Notes: generated from the letters alone by a model not told the origin. A stretch of 64,000 nucleotides of DNA from Opitutia bacterium ISCC 52 (GCA_014529675.2 CP076040.1:4615501-4679500); one strand, 5' to 3'; positions 51,566 to 60,728 are shown, counted from the stretch's first letter. Made by a program: numbers and translations.

Positions 51566-52498
51566 ATGTTTGGACTGTTTAAGAAATTCAAATCGGGTTT
51601 TGCCCGCACGACTCAATCGTTATTCGGAGCAGTCGGAGGGATTTTCGGCGGCCGCAATTTATCTGCCGAATCGATCGAAGCCCTGGAGGAAGCCCTTTAC
51701 GGTGCCGACTTTGGAGTCGAGACGACTGAGGAGATCATTGAGGAAATCCAAGCCTCTTTCAAAGCCGAAAAAGAACTTCGTGGATTGGATGCTGCCGAGA
51801 TCGGCGCCAATGTTCTACGACGAGTGCTAAAGGGTGCTGAAGGACAATATCCAGAAGATGCTCCGAACCCGGAAGTGGTAATGCTGCTCGGAGTCAATGG
51901 ATCTGGTAAAACGACCACCACCGCGAAGCTCGGTAATTTGTATAAGAACGACGGGCGCTCGGTTTTACTCGCTGCCTGTGACACGTTTCGCGCTGCTGCC
52001 AATGAGCAGATCAAAACCTGGTCGGATCGGCTGGATATTGATTTGATCGCCAGTAAGCATGGAGCTGATGCTGCGGCCGTTGCATTTGATGCCTATCAAG
52101 CCGCCAAGAGCCGGAACCATAATCTGGTAATAATTGATACCGCGGGTCGCCTGCACAACAAGAGTCACCTCATGGGTGAGCTTGAGAAGATCATTCGTGT
52201 TCTGCAAAAGAATGATGAAGCCGCGCCGCACCACCGTTGGCTGGTGGTGGATGGAAGCTTGGGATCCAATTCTATTGAACAAGCTCGCACCTTTCACAAA
52301 GCGATTAATTTGACAGGACTCATCATCACCAAGCTCGATGGAACGAGTCGTGGAGGTGCCCTGGTAGGCATTTACCGTGAATTGAAGATCCCTATCTACT
52401 TTGTGGGACTGGGTGAACAACCGGATGATCTACAGCCATTCACCATTGATAATTATGTCTCTGCCGTTTTTGGTTTAGAAGAAGAAACACCTGCATGA
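51566..52498 (+). CDS. ftsY: signal recognition particle receptor FtsY
   Basis: 310 aa. The N domain (SIEALEEALYGADFGVETTE) leads to the SRP-type GTPase: P-loop GVNGSGKTTTTAKLG, DTFRAAANEQIKTW, the G3 site DTAGRLHNKSHLMGEL, and TKLDGTSRGGALVGIY. It lacks the long acidic domain of E. coli FtsY, as most bacterial homologues do. An amphipathic N-terminus (MFGLFKKFKSGFARTTQSLF) may bind the membrane. It docks ribosome-SRP complexes at SecYEG. aroB overlaps its stop as ATGA. Confidence 0.96.
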   Translation: MFGLFKKFKSGFARTTQSLFGAVGGIFGGRNLSAESIEALEEALYGADFGVETTEEIIEEIQASFKAEKELRGLDAAEIGANVLRRVLKGAEGQYPEDAPNPEVVMLLGVNGSGKTTTTAKLGNLYKNDGRSVLLAACDTFRAAANEQIKTWSDRLDIDLIASKHGADAAAVAFDAYQAAKSRNHNLVIIDTAGRLHNKSHLMGELEKIIRVLQKNDEAAPHHRWLVVDGSLGSNSIEQARTFHKAINLTGLIITKLDGTSRGGALVGIYRELKIPIYFVGLGEQPDDLQPFTIDNYVSAVFGLEEETPA

Positions 52499-53595
52499 GT
52501 TGGTACGAAACATCAGTAGAGGTAGACTTAGGGGAACGAAGCTATCCAATATGGATAGGGCGTGAGGTTGAAGCAGGTGTGCTTGAGACTGCTTCCAAGC
52601 TTATCAGCGAAAATCGCAAATGTGCCTTTATCCTGGATGCTGGATTCGCCACTCAACAGGCTGGTTTCGTTTCTAAATTGGAAGCCTTAGGTCCTGTGCT
52701 GAAACTCCCTGCAGGCGAAACAACCAAGAGCCTCCAAGAATTGGGCACCATCTTTGATTTTTTGGCTGCCAATACCTTTGACCGGAGCAGCTGTATCTTT
52801 GCTGTAGGAGGCGGAGTCATCGGAGATCTAGGTGGATTCGGGGCAGCCAGTTATCTTCGAGGAATAGATTTTTATCAGGTACCAACGACCTTGCTCTCGA
52901 TGGTCGATAGCTCAGTGGGCGGAAAGACGGGTATCAATATTTCCGCGGGCAAGAATTTAGTGGGAGCTTTTTGGCAACCTCAGGGCGTCTTTTCGAGTAC
53001 TGGATTTTTAACTACGCTTCCTGAACGGGATTTCAATTCAGGTATGGCTGAAGTGATCAAGCATGGCATGCTCAATGATCGCGCACTGTTTGAACAACTA
53101 GAGAGCCTGGATGTATTGCACGCAGAGCATGCGGAACTCCCAGGTATTATAAGACGTAACTGCGAGATCAAGGCAGCTGTGGTAAATGCTGACGAGAAGG
53201 AGCAAGCTTCCTCAGGAGGTCGTGCTTTGCTCAATCTTGGGCATACATTTGGCCATGCGGTTGAGAATGTCGCTGGCTATGGTGAATACATGCATGGTGA
53301 AGCGATTGGCCTCGGCTTGGTCATGGCAGCGGAGTTGTCTCTGCGGCTTGGAAATATTTCTGAAGGCGATGTGAAGCGCGTAACGGCCTTGGTGGGGCGC
53401 TATTCATTGCCTACCCGGTGCGTGGAGCCCATGTCAGTAGCTGCTTTAATGGATGCCATGCGACGAGATAAGAAAGTGCATCGAGGCACCTTGCGCTTCG
53501 TGGGGATGAAATCTATTGGTCAAGCATACACGATTCCTGAAGTAGCCCCGGATATGGTCAGCGAGATCCTCCTTAAGTATGGAGCGGTCGAGTAG
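52495..53595 (+). CDS. aroB: 3-dehydroquinate synthase
   Basis: 366 aa, normal length. The NAD-binding region is FAVGGGVIGDLGGFGAASYL, then RGIDFYQVPTTLLSMVDSSV and GGKTGINISAGKNLVGAFWQ. Metal ligands lie in MAEVIKHGML, NLGHTFGHAVE and YMHGEAIGLGL. It converts DAHP to 3-dehydroquinate in aromatic amino acid synthesis, in the cytosol. It is translationally coupled to ftsY. Confidence 0.97.
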   Translation: MSWYETSVEVDLGERSYPIWIGREVEAGVLETASKLISENRKCAFILDAGFATQQAGFVSKLEALGPVLKLPAGETTKSLQELGTIFDFLAANTFDRSSCIFAVGGGVIGDLGGFGAASYLRGIDFYQVPTTLLSMVDSSVGGKTGINISAGKNLVGAFWQPQGVFSSTGFLTTLPERDFNSGMAEVIKHGMLNDRALFEQLESLDVLHAEHAELPGIIRRNCEIKAAVVNADEKEQASSGGRALLNLGHTFGHAVENVAGYGEYMHGEAIGLGLVMAAELSLRLGNISEGDVKRVTALVGRYSLPTRCVEPMSVAALMDAMRRDKKVHRGTLRFVGMKSIGQAYTIPEVAPDMVSEILLKYGAVE

Positions 53596-53610
53596 GGGAA
53601 TTTTCCCTAC
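53592..53610 (+). terminator. hairpin at the aroB stop
   Basis: GTAGGGGA (53592-53599) pairs with TTTCCCTAC (53602-53610) around a very short loop, starting inside the stop codon. A GTTTTTG run lies about 15 bases further on. It may end the rib-nus-fts-aro transcript, but the T-run is not adjacent, so this is weak. Confidence 0.4.
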
Positions 53611-53669
53611 GCAGAAGTCCCTGTTTTTGTGTTGGCCAACTTTGTGAATCCCCAATTACCCTGCTTTTC

Positions 53670-54284
53670 ATGTCCTCTGTAGATGAGAGTATCGTCCGCG
53701 AGTATTTCGAACAGAATGGCTTTCTGGTTCGTCAACTGCGCAAGTATCAGGTTCAGTCTCGAAAAAAGACTACAGATGAAGAAGTGGATCTATTGGTGTT
53801 CAACCCCTCCTACATTCCGAATACGCGAAAGGCAGACTTTATGCTTTTTTCCAGCGAACTTAAATATATTCACAAGGCCGTAGTGGTGGTGAAGGGTTGG
53901 CACACGCTGAAATTTACGCCTGCGATGCTCAAGAGTAGCCCGGAGATCTTTCGATTTCTCGAAAAGACCGTCGTTAAGAAGGTGAGTGATCTATTCATCG
54001 ATAAATCTAAAAAGAACAAACAAGATCAGGAAATCGAAGACGATATGATGAAAATATTGGTGTTGCCTGGCCTTCCCACGGAGAACCCCTATCGAGAACA
54101 GAGTATCCAACTGCTTCAAGAAAAGGGCGTTGATGGGATCATTTCGTTTCGTTCCATGCTGTTGGATATTCTAGCCAAAGTGGAAGTGAACCGAAATTAC
54201 CAGAAATCGGACATCTTGCAGACCCTTCGGATATTAAAAAATTACGAACTGCTAGGTAACCCCCAGCTGGAATTGTTTAAGTAA
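53670..54284 (+). CDS. unknown protein, possible nuclease-like fold
   Basis: 204 aa, not recognised with certainty. Soluble, no signal peptide. The first half has an alpha-beta pattern: EYFEQNGFLVRQLRKY, then TTDEEVDLLVFNP and KAVVVVKGWHTLKF. Helix, strand with VD, and strand ending in Lys recall the PD-(D/E)xK nuclease core, but the residue two before the Lys is Val instead of Glu or Gln. Activity is therefore doubtful. The second half is helical. pdxA starts ten bases after it, so it is probably in the pdxA operon. Confidence 0.55.
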   Translation: MSSVDESIVREYFEQNGFLVRQLRKYQVQSRKKTTDEEVDLLVFNPSYIPNTRKADFMLFSSELKYIHKAVVVVKGWHTLKFTPAMLKSSPEIFRFLEKTVVKKVSDLFIDKSKKNKQDQEIEDDMMKILVLPGLPTENPYREQSIQLLQEKGVDGIISFRSMLLDILAKVEVNRNYQKSDILQTLRILKNYELLGNPQLELFK

Positions 54285-54294
54285 GGACTTTCTA

Positions 54295-55254
54295 ATGACT
54301 GAACAAAGCTCTCATCCGTTGCTCCCGCTTGCCATTACCAGTGGTGACCCTGCGGGAGTAGGTCCCGAGGTGATCTTGGATTGGGCAAGTACTTACGAAG
54401 GAGCTCGGGATGAATTTTTCTTTTTTGGACCTGAATCCTGGATAGTCGAATTGCGAGACCTTGGATACACCGGTCGTGGTCTTGGGTTCGCTGATTTTGA
54501 ATCAACACCGGGCCAGCCTGACAAGGGCGGGAGTATGATTGCGCGCGATGCGCTAATGAATGCGGCTCTGGGTGCAGTACAGGGAAAGTTTTCTGGGGCT
54601 GTTACCGGTCCAGTGAGCAAGGAACATTTGCAAGCTACCGGATTTGAACATCCAGGGCAGACCGAATATTTCTCGGAGCAGTGGGGAGGTTTCCCATCGA
54701 TGTCCTTTGTTGGGAAAGAACTTAAAGTAGTGTTAGCTACCTGGCACGTCTCTCTTCACGATATGTTTCATGAGCTAAGTCCTGTGAACCTGATTCGTGC
54801 AGTTACTCAGGCCGACTATCTCGCTAGAGCCTATGGCGTGGAGTCTCCCAGAATAGGCGTTTGTGGCCTTAACCCGCATGCGGGTGAAAATGGATTGTTG
54901 GGTAATGAAGAAGCGGAGTGGATTGACCCCATGCTCGAAGATTTGCGCGATAAATTCCCAGGAGTATCAAATGCACAACCTGCTGACACCGTGTTCTGGC
55001 GAGCTCGGCAAGGGGATTTCGATGTGGTCGTAGCGCTCTATCACGACCAGGGTTTGATTCCGGTAAAGACCCTGGAATTTGACCAGGCGGTGAACCTAAC
55101 GCTTGGGTTGCCTTACGTGAGGACGAGCCCTGATCACGGGACTGGCTATGGTATTGCCGGAAAAGGTATCGCAAGTTCGTCGAGTTTTGCTCATGCCGTG
55201 CAAGTCGCTCAGAAACTTGTAAAGTTCCGTGCTTCGGATGTGAAAGTGTCCTAA
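54295..55254 (+). CDS. pdxA: 4-hydroxythreonine-4-phosphate dehydrogenase
   Basis: 319 aa. ITSGDPAGVGPEVIL opens the chain as in all PdxA proteins. VTGPVSKEHLQATGFEHPGQ, with TEYFSEQWGG, holds the first metal histidine, and LNPHAGENGLLGNEEAEWI, VVALYHDQGLIPVKTLEF and TSPDHGTGYGIAGKG give the others. It makes 3-amino-2-oxopropyl phosphate for pyridoxal phosphate synthesis (DXP-dependent route). Starts at the ATG 54295. Confidence 0.95.
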   Translation: MTEQSSHPLLPLAITSGDPAGVGPEVILDWASTYEGARDEFFFFGPESWIVELRDLGYTGRGLGFADFESTPGQPDKGGSMIARDALMNAALGAVQGKFSGAVTGPVSKEHLQATGFEHPGQTEYFSEQWGGFPSMSFVGKELKVVLATWHVSLHDMFHELSPVNLIRAVTQADYLARAYGVESPRIGVCGLNPHAGENGLLGNEEAEWIDPMLEDLRDKFPGVSNAQPADTVFWRARQGDFDVVVALYHDQGLIPVKTLEFDQAVNLTLGLPYVRTSPDHGTGYGIAGKGIASSSSFAHAVQVAQKLVKFRASDVKVS

Positions 55255-55298
55255 TCCACTTGATTATCCGGAAAATTGCTTACAATGCTGCTATCACA

Positions 55299-55664
55299 AT
55301 GATTGATACGCTTCCAGAAGGTGTGCGGCTTGGTAATGATCGCTTGATCCAGCTTACCGAATCGTCTGCTGAGAAAATCAATGCACTTCTGTCCAATGAG
55401 TCGGAAAGCACGATACTTCGCGTGAAGATATCAGGCGGAGGCTGCAATGGGCTCAGTTACAAATTGAAATTTGTATCTGCATTCAAGCGAGGTGACATCG
55501 TGGTTGAGTCTTTTGGGGCTCAGGTAGTTGTAGATTCAAAAAGTGCCCTTTACTTGAGAGGAACCTCCCTGGACTATTCCCACGCTTTGGTGGCCGGTGG
55601 ATTCAAATTTGAAAACCCTAATGCCACTTCAAGCTGTTCTTGTGGTGAAAGTTTCAGCGTCTAG
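55299..55664 (+). CDS. A-type iron-sulfur carrier (ErpA/IscA-like)
   Basis: 121 aa from the ATG at 55299 (a TTG at 55260 is the alternative). The HesB/IscA fold has its three cysteines: ISGGGCNGLSYKLKF, and at the end FENPNATSSCSCGESFSV, where the last two lie in C-S-C instead of the usual C-G-C. A-type carriers deliver Fe-S clusters to client proteins, such as SdhB in this window. The suf genes are 5.7 kb away on the opposite strand. Which subfamily (ErpA, SufA, IscA) cannot be decided. Confidence 0.88.
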   Translation: MIDTLPEGVRLGNDRLIQLTESSAEKINALLSNESESTILRVKISGGGCNGLSYKLKFVSAFKRGDIVVESFGAQVVVDSKSALYLRGTSLDYSHALVAGGFKFENPNATSSCSCGESFSV

Positions 55665-55718
55665 ACTCTTTCTGAATGCGCTTGCAAAGCCTGTTTTATA
55701 CGTGCTTGAATCCGCGAC

Positions 55719-55757
55719 CTTAATCACTAATTGATTAAGCTAAAATCAAGATGGTAA
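55719..55757 (+). promoter_or_regulatory. inverted repeat and candidate infC promoter
   Basis: The 216-base gap before infC contains CTTAATC-7-GATTAAG (55719-55739). Overlapping it, TTGATT is followed after 18 bases by TAACAA. The repeat could be an operator over the -35. Both are visual matches only, and the leader of more than 100 bases before the ATG would leave room for infC autoregulation. Confidence 0.3.
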
Positions 55758-55880
55758 CAATAGTCGTAAACAAAACCGCCCGAAACAGCTGATGGCTGTG
55801 GCGTTTAATATGTCTGTTTGCGTTCGAGATTCAGAGGTTGTTTCCAACTACTTGCTTAATTTAACCAAGGCTTACTGTTA

Positions 55881-56492
55881 ATGCCAAGAAGAGGCCCCCG
55901 ACCTAGAAGGAACTTTGTTCCTAGAATTCGTAAGAACGAAAAAATCCGTGCTCGTGAGATTCGGGTTATCGGTCCCGATGCCAAACAAATTGGTGTCATG
56001 AGCCCTGCTGATGCACTTGCCATCGCAAAGAGAGTTGGCCTCGATTTGGTGGAAATTTCACCGAAGGCACGCCCACCTGTTTGTCGTATCCTGGATTTCG
56101 GAAAGTACCAGTACGAGCAATCCAAGAAGGAAAAGGAGAACAAACAAAAGAAAAGCTCTTCCGGAAAGGTGAAAGAAGTTAAATTTCGTGTTCGCATCGA
56201 AAACCACGATTTCATGTTCAAGGTCAAGCATGCCGAGGAATTCCTGGGTAAGGGAAACAAGGTGAAGCTTACGCTTATGTTCCGTGGTCGTGAGATGGAG
56301 CATAAGGATTTAGGCTTTGAGACCGTTAATCGCGCGGTTAAGGAACTTGAGCACATCGGACACCGTGACTCGGAACCCCGCCTTTCTGGCCGGATTATCA
56401 GTACTATGTTATCTCCTTTGCCCGAAAAGGATCGCGTGTATAAGTTTAATCAGCCGCACGACCAAGAATCGGAACCGGAAGAAGTCAGCTGA
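55881..56492 (+). CDS. infC: translation initiation factor IF-3
   Basis: 203 aa. The N domain reads [40 protein letters not shown], and [24 protein letters not shown], the IF-3 signature. The lysine-rich linker helix [14 protein letters not shown] follows, and the C domain contains [15 protein letters not shown]-3 keeps the 30S subunit free and checks the start codon. The start is a normal ATG, not the rare AUU of enterobacteria. It has an acidic C-terminal extension ([11 protein letters not shown]). rpmI and rplT, its usual followers, are absent here. Confidence 0.96.
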   Translation: MPRRGPRPRRNFVPRIRKNEKIRAREIRVIGPDAKQIGVMSPADALAIAKRVGLDLVEISPKARPPVCRILDFGKYQYEQSKKEKENKQKKSSSGKVKEVKFRVRIENHDFMFKVKHAEEFLGKGNKVKLTLMFRGREMEHKDLGFETVNRAVKELEHIGHRDSEPRLSGRIISTMLSPLPEKDRVYKFNQPHDQESEPEEVS

Positions 56493-56514
56493 TTTCTGTC
56501 TAAAAAGTCCCCCC

Positions 56515-57549
56515 ATGAACGCAGCCAATCGGAAGTCATGCGGATTAACGGCCTTTATATCCGTTGCTTGTTTTTTTGTTTGGCTCGCTCCGACTACATT
56601 TGCTGACCCTCCTCCGACGCGTGCAGATGTTACGCTAGTTGGGACTGCCTATATCGATCTGGGTAAAATTGCTGGGCAGCTGGGTATGAAACTCAATGTT
56701 TCGAAAAACGTGGAAGAAGGAGTACTCTCGAGCCGGTGGACACGTGTCCGTTTCAAGAAGGATAGCCGGTTGATGCTGCTCAACAACTATAAGGTCTACC
56801 TGGGATATGCGGTGGCCTATCATCGCGGCAGACTATACTTGTCTGCCCACGATTTCGACAAAGCCCTCAAGCCTTTGCTGACCCCACAAGTCTTTACGAG
56901 CGTACCTAGGTTAAAAACGATTGTCATCGATCCGGGGCATGGCGGTAAAAACCCGGGTGCGATCAATAAGAACCTGGGTATGATCGAAAAGGAACTGACT
57001 CTTGACCTGGCACAGCGCTTGAAGTCGGTTCTCGAATCCCGTGGTTACAGGGTTTTTCTTACGCGAAATAAGGACCAGACAGTCGAGAATGGGAACAGGC
57101 CCATGATCGCCAATCGCTACAAAGCAGATCTATTTGTTTGTCTGCATTTTAATTCCGTAGGCTCACGCTCGGTAAAAGGAATCGAGACCTATACCTTTAC
57201 GCCACAAAATCAGCCCTCGACGGCTCGCAGTCGTTTGGTGGATGAAGATCGCAAAGCATTTCCCACCAATCGTTATGACCCGTGGAGTACGCTTTCTTCA
57301 TTTTATGTTCAGCGGCAGCTCATCAAAACCATGGGGGGAGTAGATCGAGGGATCAAAAAGGCACGCTTTTCGATGATGCTCGATTTGCAGTGTCCGGGAT
57401 TTCTAGTTGAAGGCGGTTTCTTCAGTCATTACGAAGAAGCCAGGAAAATTAAAACCATTAATCACCGGATTCGTTTAGCAGAAGCTATTGCGGACGGAAT
57501 CGGGACCTACCATAAGACGCTTCAACTAATCTCGAACCCGGACGCTTAA
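56515..57549 (+). CDS. N-acetylmuramoyl-L-alanine amidase
   Basis: 344 aa from the ATG at 56515. A signal peptide (about residues 8-31) is followed by a copper-amine-oxidase-like/LytC-type N-terminal domain and the Amidase_3 catalytic domain. Zinc and catalytic residues are visible in TIVIDPGHGGKNPGAINKN, IEKELTLDLAQRLK, LFVCLHFNSVGS and CPGFLVEGGFFSHYEEARKI. It cuts the amide between MurNAc and L-Ala in the periplasm. crcB begins two bases after the stop. Confidence 0.93.
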   Translation: MNAANRKSCGLTAFISVACFFVWLAPTTFADPPPTRADVTLVGTAYIDLGKIAGQLGMKLNVSKNVEEGVLSSRWTRVRFKKDSRLMLLNNYKVYLGYAVAYHRGRLYLSAHDFDKALKPLLTPQVFTSVPRLKTIVIDPGHGGKNPGAINKNLGMIEKELTLDLAQRLKSVLESRGYRVFLTRNKDQTVENGNRPMIANRYKADLFVCLHFNSVGSRSVKGIETYTFTPQNQPSTARSRLVDEDRKAFPTNRYDPWSTLSSFYVQRQLIKTMGGVDRGIKKARFSMMLDLQCPGFLVEGGFFSHYEEARKIKTINHRIRLAEAIADGIGTYHKTLQLISNPDA

Positions 57550-57551
57550 TC

Positions 57552-57932
57552 ATGAGTTTACTAGCCTTATTCTGGATCGGTTTAGGCGGTGCACTTGGTT
57601 CTATAATGCGCGCGGTTTTGTCTTATAGCATCACCTCCGATTTTCCATGGGCTACTTTTGTTGCCAACGCGGCAGGCTGTCTCCTCATCGGCATTGTGAT
57701 CGGTCATGAATCTGCGACGGTTGATTGGGCTCACCATACTCGTGGATTTGTAGTCATTGGGTTTTGTGGAGGCTTCACTACGTTTTCTACTTTTGGACTT
57801 CAGACGATTACGCAGCTGGAGTCAGGAAACCTGGCGGGAGCCTTTATCAATATTCTCCTTTCAATCGTCGTGTGCCTATTAGCCGTATGGGTTGGAATTA
57901 GGGCCGCAAAATTAGTATTTCAAGGGGGATGA
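57552..57932 (+). CDS. crcB: fluoride ion channel CrcB (Fluc)
   Basis: 126 aa with four membrane helices. Fluc motifs are present: GGALGSIMRAVLSY, TFVANAAGCLLIGIVIGHES, and VIGFCGGFTTFSTFGLQ, including the sodium-site and Phe-box residues. It exports fluoride as a dual-topology dimer, and one gene is enough. The gap to the amidase gene is two bases, so no fluoride riboswitch fits there. The next gene overlaps its stop by four bases. Confidence 0.95.
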   Translation: MSLLALFWIGLGGALGSIMRAVLSYSITSDFPWATFVANAAGCLLIGIVIGHESATVDWAHHTRGFVVIGFCGGFTTFSTFGLQTITQLESGNLAGAFINILLSIVVCLLAVWVGIRAAKLVFQGG

Positions 57933-59530
57933 AGAAACTGGCATGGGTTCTGGTGGCCTTTTGGCTGGCTGGTTCTTTAGAGGGGGCGATCAATCCCTCC
58001 AATGTCATCATTTTAGTAAACGAGTCGGATGACGAATCGATAGACTTGGGCTATTATTATGCGCTGAAGAGAGAAGTCCCTATCGAAAACATTATTCATC
58101 TGCCACTGCCTGCTGAAGAAAATATCAGTTGGGATGATTATTTAACCCGCTTGTATAATCCAATGATCTCCTGGTTAATTGAGGTGGGCTGGTTCGAGGG
58201 TTTTACCTCTGATAGAAAAGATGAACTGGGCAGAAATGTAACGATTGTTAATAGCCACAGTGTAGATGCATTGGTGATCTGCAAAGGGGTGCCTCTAAAG
58301 ATTGATTTCGATCCGACCAAAATGCCTCCTGAAGACACTTATTCGGAGGATCGAAAACCTTTCTACACAAATCGAGCCTCTGTAGATTCCGAGTTGGCGT
58401 TGCTCTCACTACCCAAAGCCAATATCGATGCTTTTTACCCCAACCCCATGTTTCGACGAACGGAGTCTCGCAATCTTTTCGATGTAAACCCCCTGGTTGT
58501 TGGACGCCTCGATGGGCCTAACTACGAATTAGCCAGATCTTTGGTCGACCGTGCTCTCAAGGCAGAATCAGAAGGGATTGCTGGACGAGCGTATTTAGAT
58601 CTCACTGGGCCTCATAAGATGGGGAACGATTGGTTTGAGAAGTTGGTAGCTTCGCTGGAGAAAAATGGCTTTGATGTGGAAAGCCATCGCGAGAATGGAC
58701 GCTTCAACCGCATAGATCGTTTTGATGAGCCTCTACTTTACTTTGGTTGGTACTCCGGAAGTGTGGATGGCCCTTTCACTAACTACCAATTCTCCTTCCC
58801 GAACGGAGCAATCGCATTACACATCCATAGTTATTCCGCTGCCTCGTTGCGTGATGGACGGAAAGGCTGGGTGGCTCCATTGATCACTCGAGGAGTAACG
58901 GGTACGTTTGGGAATACCTCCGAACCGTATCTATATTTTTCACACCATCCTCACTTGATCATGGAAGCGTTGTTCAAGGGACTATCCTTAGGACAAGCCT
59001 CACTATACTCCCATCCTGGACTCAGTTGGGTAAGTTTATATGTGGGTGATCCGCTTTATCAGCCTCCGATTGAATTAACGATATCGTCGTCCAAGAACGA
59101 GTACGATGTTATTCGGATGAGTCAGATTGCCCAAATTGCGGGAAATGCCACCGCATACAAAGCAGTGGTATCTGAACATGAGCGTACCCACCACTTTTCA
59201 ACAGGATTGTGGCTATGTGATCACTTTCTTGAACAAGGGAATGAGGAGAAAGCCTATCAGTCCCTTGCTTCATCCATGCATCCCCCAGCTGATGCTCCTT
59301 CACAGTGGGGTGTTCTAGTTTCCATGGCCGAGGCCTATCTTCGGTTGGGTAAGGATGAAGAAGCGATTTCGATCCTCGAAGAACTACTCAGCCATATGAA
59401 GGTATCTTCCGAGGCACAGAAGCTTCTCCTCAATCGCGCTTTGGAATTTGCAAGTGAGTATGAGCTTCCAGACCAGGCAGCCTTGTGGCGATCTCAGCTG
59501 GAAGCACTAATGCCTTCAGAAAAAAAATAA
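57929..59530 (+). CDS. exported TIGR03790-family protein with TPR tail
   Basis: 533 aa. Signal peptide (about residues 1-20, LAWVLVAFWLAGSLEGA). The start INPSNVIILVNESDDESIDL, then YYYALKREVPIENIIHLPLP, and VDALVICKGVPLKIDFD are the pattern of TIGR03790, a family known from Verrucomicrobiota and Planctomycetota with no assigned activity. The end is TPR-like (MAEAYLRLGKDEEAISILEE). It is coupled to crcB by a four-base overlap and converges with clpP. Confidence 0.8.
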   Translation: MKKLAWVLVAFWLAGSLEGAINPSNVIILVNESDDESIDLGYYYALKREVPIENIIHLPLPAEENISWDDYLTRLYNPMISWLIEVGWFEGFTSDRKDELGRNVTIVNSHSVDALVICKGVPLKIDFDPTKMPPEDTYSEDRKPFYTNRASVDSELALLSLPKANIDAFYPNPMFRRTESRNLFDVNPLVVGRLDGPNYELARSLVDRALKAESEGIAGRAYLDLTGPHKMGNDWFEKLVASLEKNGFDVESHRENGRFNRIDRFDEPLLYFGWYSGSVDGPFTNYQFSFPNGAIALHIHSYSAASLRDGRKGWVAPLITRGVTGTFGNTSEPYLYFSHHPHLIMEALFKGLSLGQASLYSHPGLSWVSLYVGDPLYQPPIELTISSSKNEYDVIRMSQIAQIAGNATAYKAVVSEHERTHHFSTGLWLCDHFLEQGNEEKAYQSLASSMHPPADAPSQWGVLVSMAEAYLRLGKDEEAISILEELLSHMKVSSEAQKLLLNRALEFASEYELPDQAALWRSQLEALMPSEKK

Positions 59531-59540
59531 GAACTTAGAA

Positions 59541-60119
59541 CTAGACGTTTTCTACAATTGCGTCAGCCAGGCCATACTCGATGGCTTCCTGCGCATTCAT
59601 GTAGAAATCGCGATCCGTGTCTTCGGTGATCTTCTCCAAGCTTTGGCCAGATGCCTCAGCGAGAATTTTGTTCAACTCCTCACGGGTGCGCTCCATTTCC
59701 TGGGCTTGGATATTGATATCTACTGCTGGACCCTGGAAGCGACCTTGGATCAAGGGTTGGTGGATCAATACCCGCGCATGTGGGTAAAGCAGACGTTTAC
59801 CCTTAGGAGCACCGCTCAAAAGAATTGAACCCATACTTGCCGCCAATGCTGTTACCACGACGGTAATGGGTGAAGTAATGAGCTTCATGGTGTCATAGAT
59901 CGCCATGCCAGCTGTGATGCTTCCACCCGGTGTATTAATATAGAAAGTGATTTCCTTTCCTGGATCGCTCCATTCGAGGTAAAGCAGCTTTTCTGTGACT
60001 TCCCGTGCGGACTTCTCATTCACGTCCGTCCAGAGGAAGACTTTGCGTTCTTCTAAAAATTTCTTCTGTACCGCTTCAGATAGTGGAGCTGGGTTTTTTG
60101 AATCCTGTTCTTCAGACAT
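59541..60119 (-). CDS. clpP: ATP-dependent Clp protease proteolytic subunit
   Basis: 192 aa. The catalytic triad is complete: Ser95 in ALAASMGSILLSG, His120 in RVLIHQPL and Asp171 in TDRDFYMNAQEAIEYGLAD. EITFYINTPGGSITAGMAIY is the oxyanion-loop region. ClpP forms a 14-mer that degrades substrates unfolded by ClpX or ClpA. Neither clpX nor tig is next to it, so this may be a stand-alone or extra copy. The N-terminus (MSEEQDSKNPAPLSEAVQKK) is charged and without the usual propeptide. Confidence 0.95.
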   Translation of the reverse strand: MSEEQDSKNPAPLSEAVQKKFLEERKVFLWTDVNEKSAREVTEKLLYLEWSDPGKEITFYINTPGGSITAGMAIYDTMKLITSPITVVVTALAASMGSILLSGAPKGKRLLYPHARVLIHQPLIQGRFQGPAVDINIQAQEMERTREELNKILAEASGQSLEKITEDTDRDFYMNAQEAIEYGLADAIVENV

Positions 60120-60249
60120 AGGTAGGAATGAAAACCGCTATTTGCGAAACTTCCAGTGGAATCTCCAGTTTTATTTCATGCACCTATTTCTATAAAATGA
60201 CGATGGACTCGACTATTGCCGACTCAATCGAGGTAAATATGGCTAAGAA

Positions 60250-60624
60250 TCACGCTGGCACCGGAGGAGGTACCTTGTTTTTCGCCTTTTTTCGCATCTT
60301 TGCGATATTAAACATGTTGAAGAAGTGCATGGCTCCAAGAACCAGTAGAACGACTCCCACTTTTGTAGCTACGTATTCTATGCCGTCCACCGTGCCTGTG
60401 GGTTTTGCCCCGAACCGCAGGAAAAGGCTCACAAATCCAAAGTTGATCAAATAAAACCCTACCAAGAGCAGATGATTCACTGAATCGGCCATTTGTTCGT
60501 TTCCTTTGAAAGATTCAACTATGAAGACCCTCCCATTGGTGTGCAGCGTTTTACCAACCCAGTAGGTGAGGCCCACGCTAATAAGAATATACAGAATGTA
60601 GGTTATTATGGCTGTTGTATTCAT
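60250..60624 (-). CDS. small conserved-looking membrane protein
   Basis: 124 aa, not recognised. Three hydrophobic helices lie at about residues 6-24, 49-69 and 84-105. The loop between the first two (KTLHTNGRVFIVESFKGNEQ) is polar, and the C-terminus is short and basic with PPPVPA. No motif suggests an activity. A 17-bp perfect inverted repeat sits 23 bases before its start. It lies downstream of sufT on the same strand but is separated by 104 bases. Confidence 0.65.
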   Translation of the reverse strand: MNTTAIITYILYILISVGLTYWVGKTLHTNGRVFIVESFKGNEQMADSVNHLLLVGFYLINFGFVSLFLRFGAKPTGTVDGIEYVATKVGVVLLVLGAMHFFNMFNIAKMRKKAKNKVPPPVPA

Positions 60625-60646
60625 TTTGATTTCCTTTTTCTTATGG

Positions 60647-60684
60647 ATTACAGCTATTTCTGTATAAACAGAAATAGCTGTAAT
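60647..60684. repeat. perfect 17-bp inverted repeat
   Basis: ATTACAGCTATTTCTGT (60647-60663) and its exact reverse complement (60668-60684) flank the four-base loop ATAA. After a four-base bulge, a second short stem (TTTCTT/AAGAAA) extends the pairing. No T-run follows on the minus strand, where the downstream gene lies, so it is not a standard terminator for sufT. It may be an operator, a processing site or a leader hairpin. Confidence 0.8.
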
Positions 60685-60728
60685 AAGAAAGTCAATCGAC
60701 AGACGCGGTTTTCAAATATGTGATTCTC

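Noticed and set aside
57540-57555. Fluoride riboswitch upstream of crcB
   Set aside because: The gap to the amidase gene is two bases, and no pseudoknot sequence was seen before the gene.
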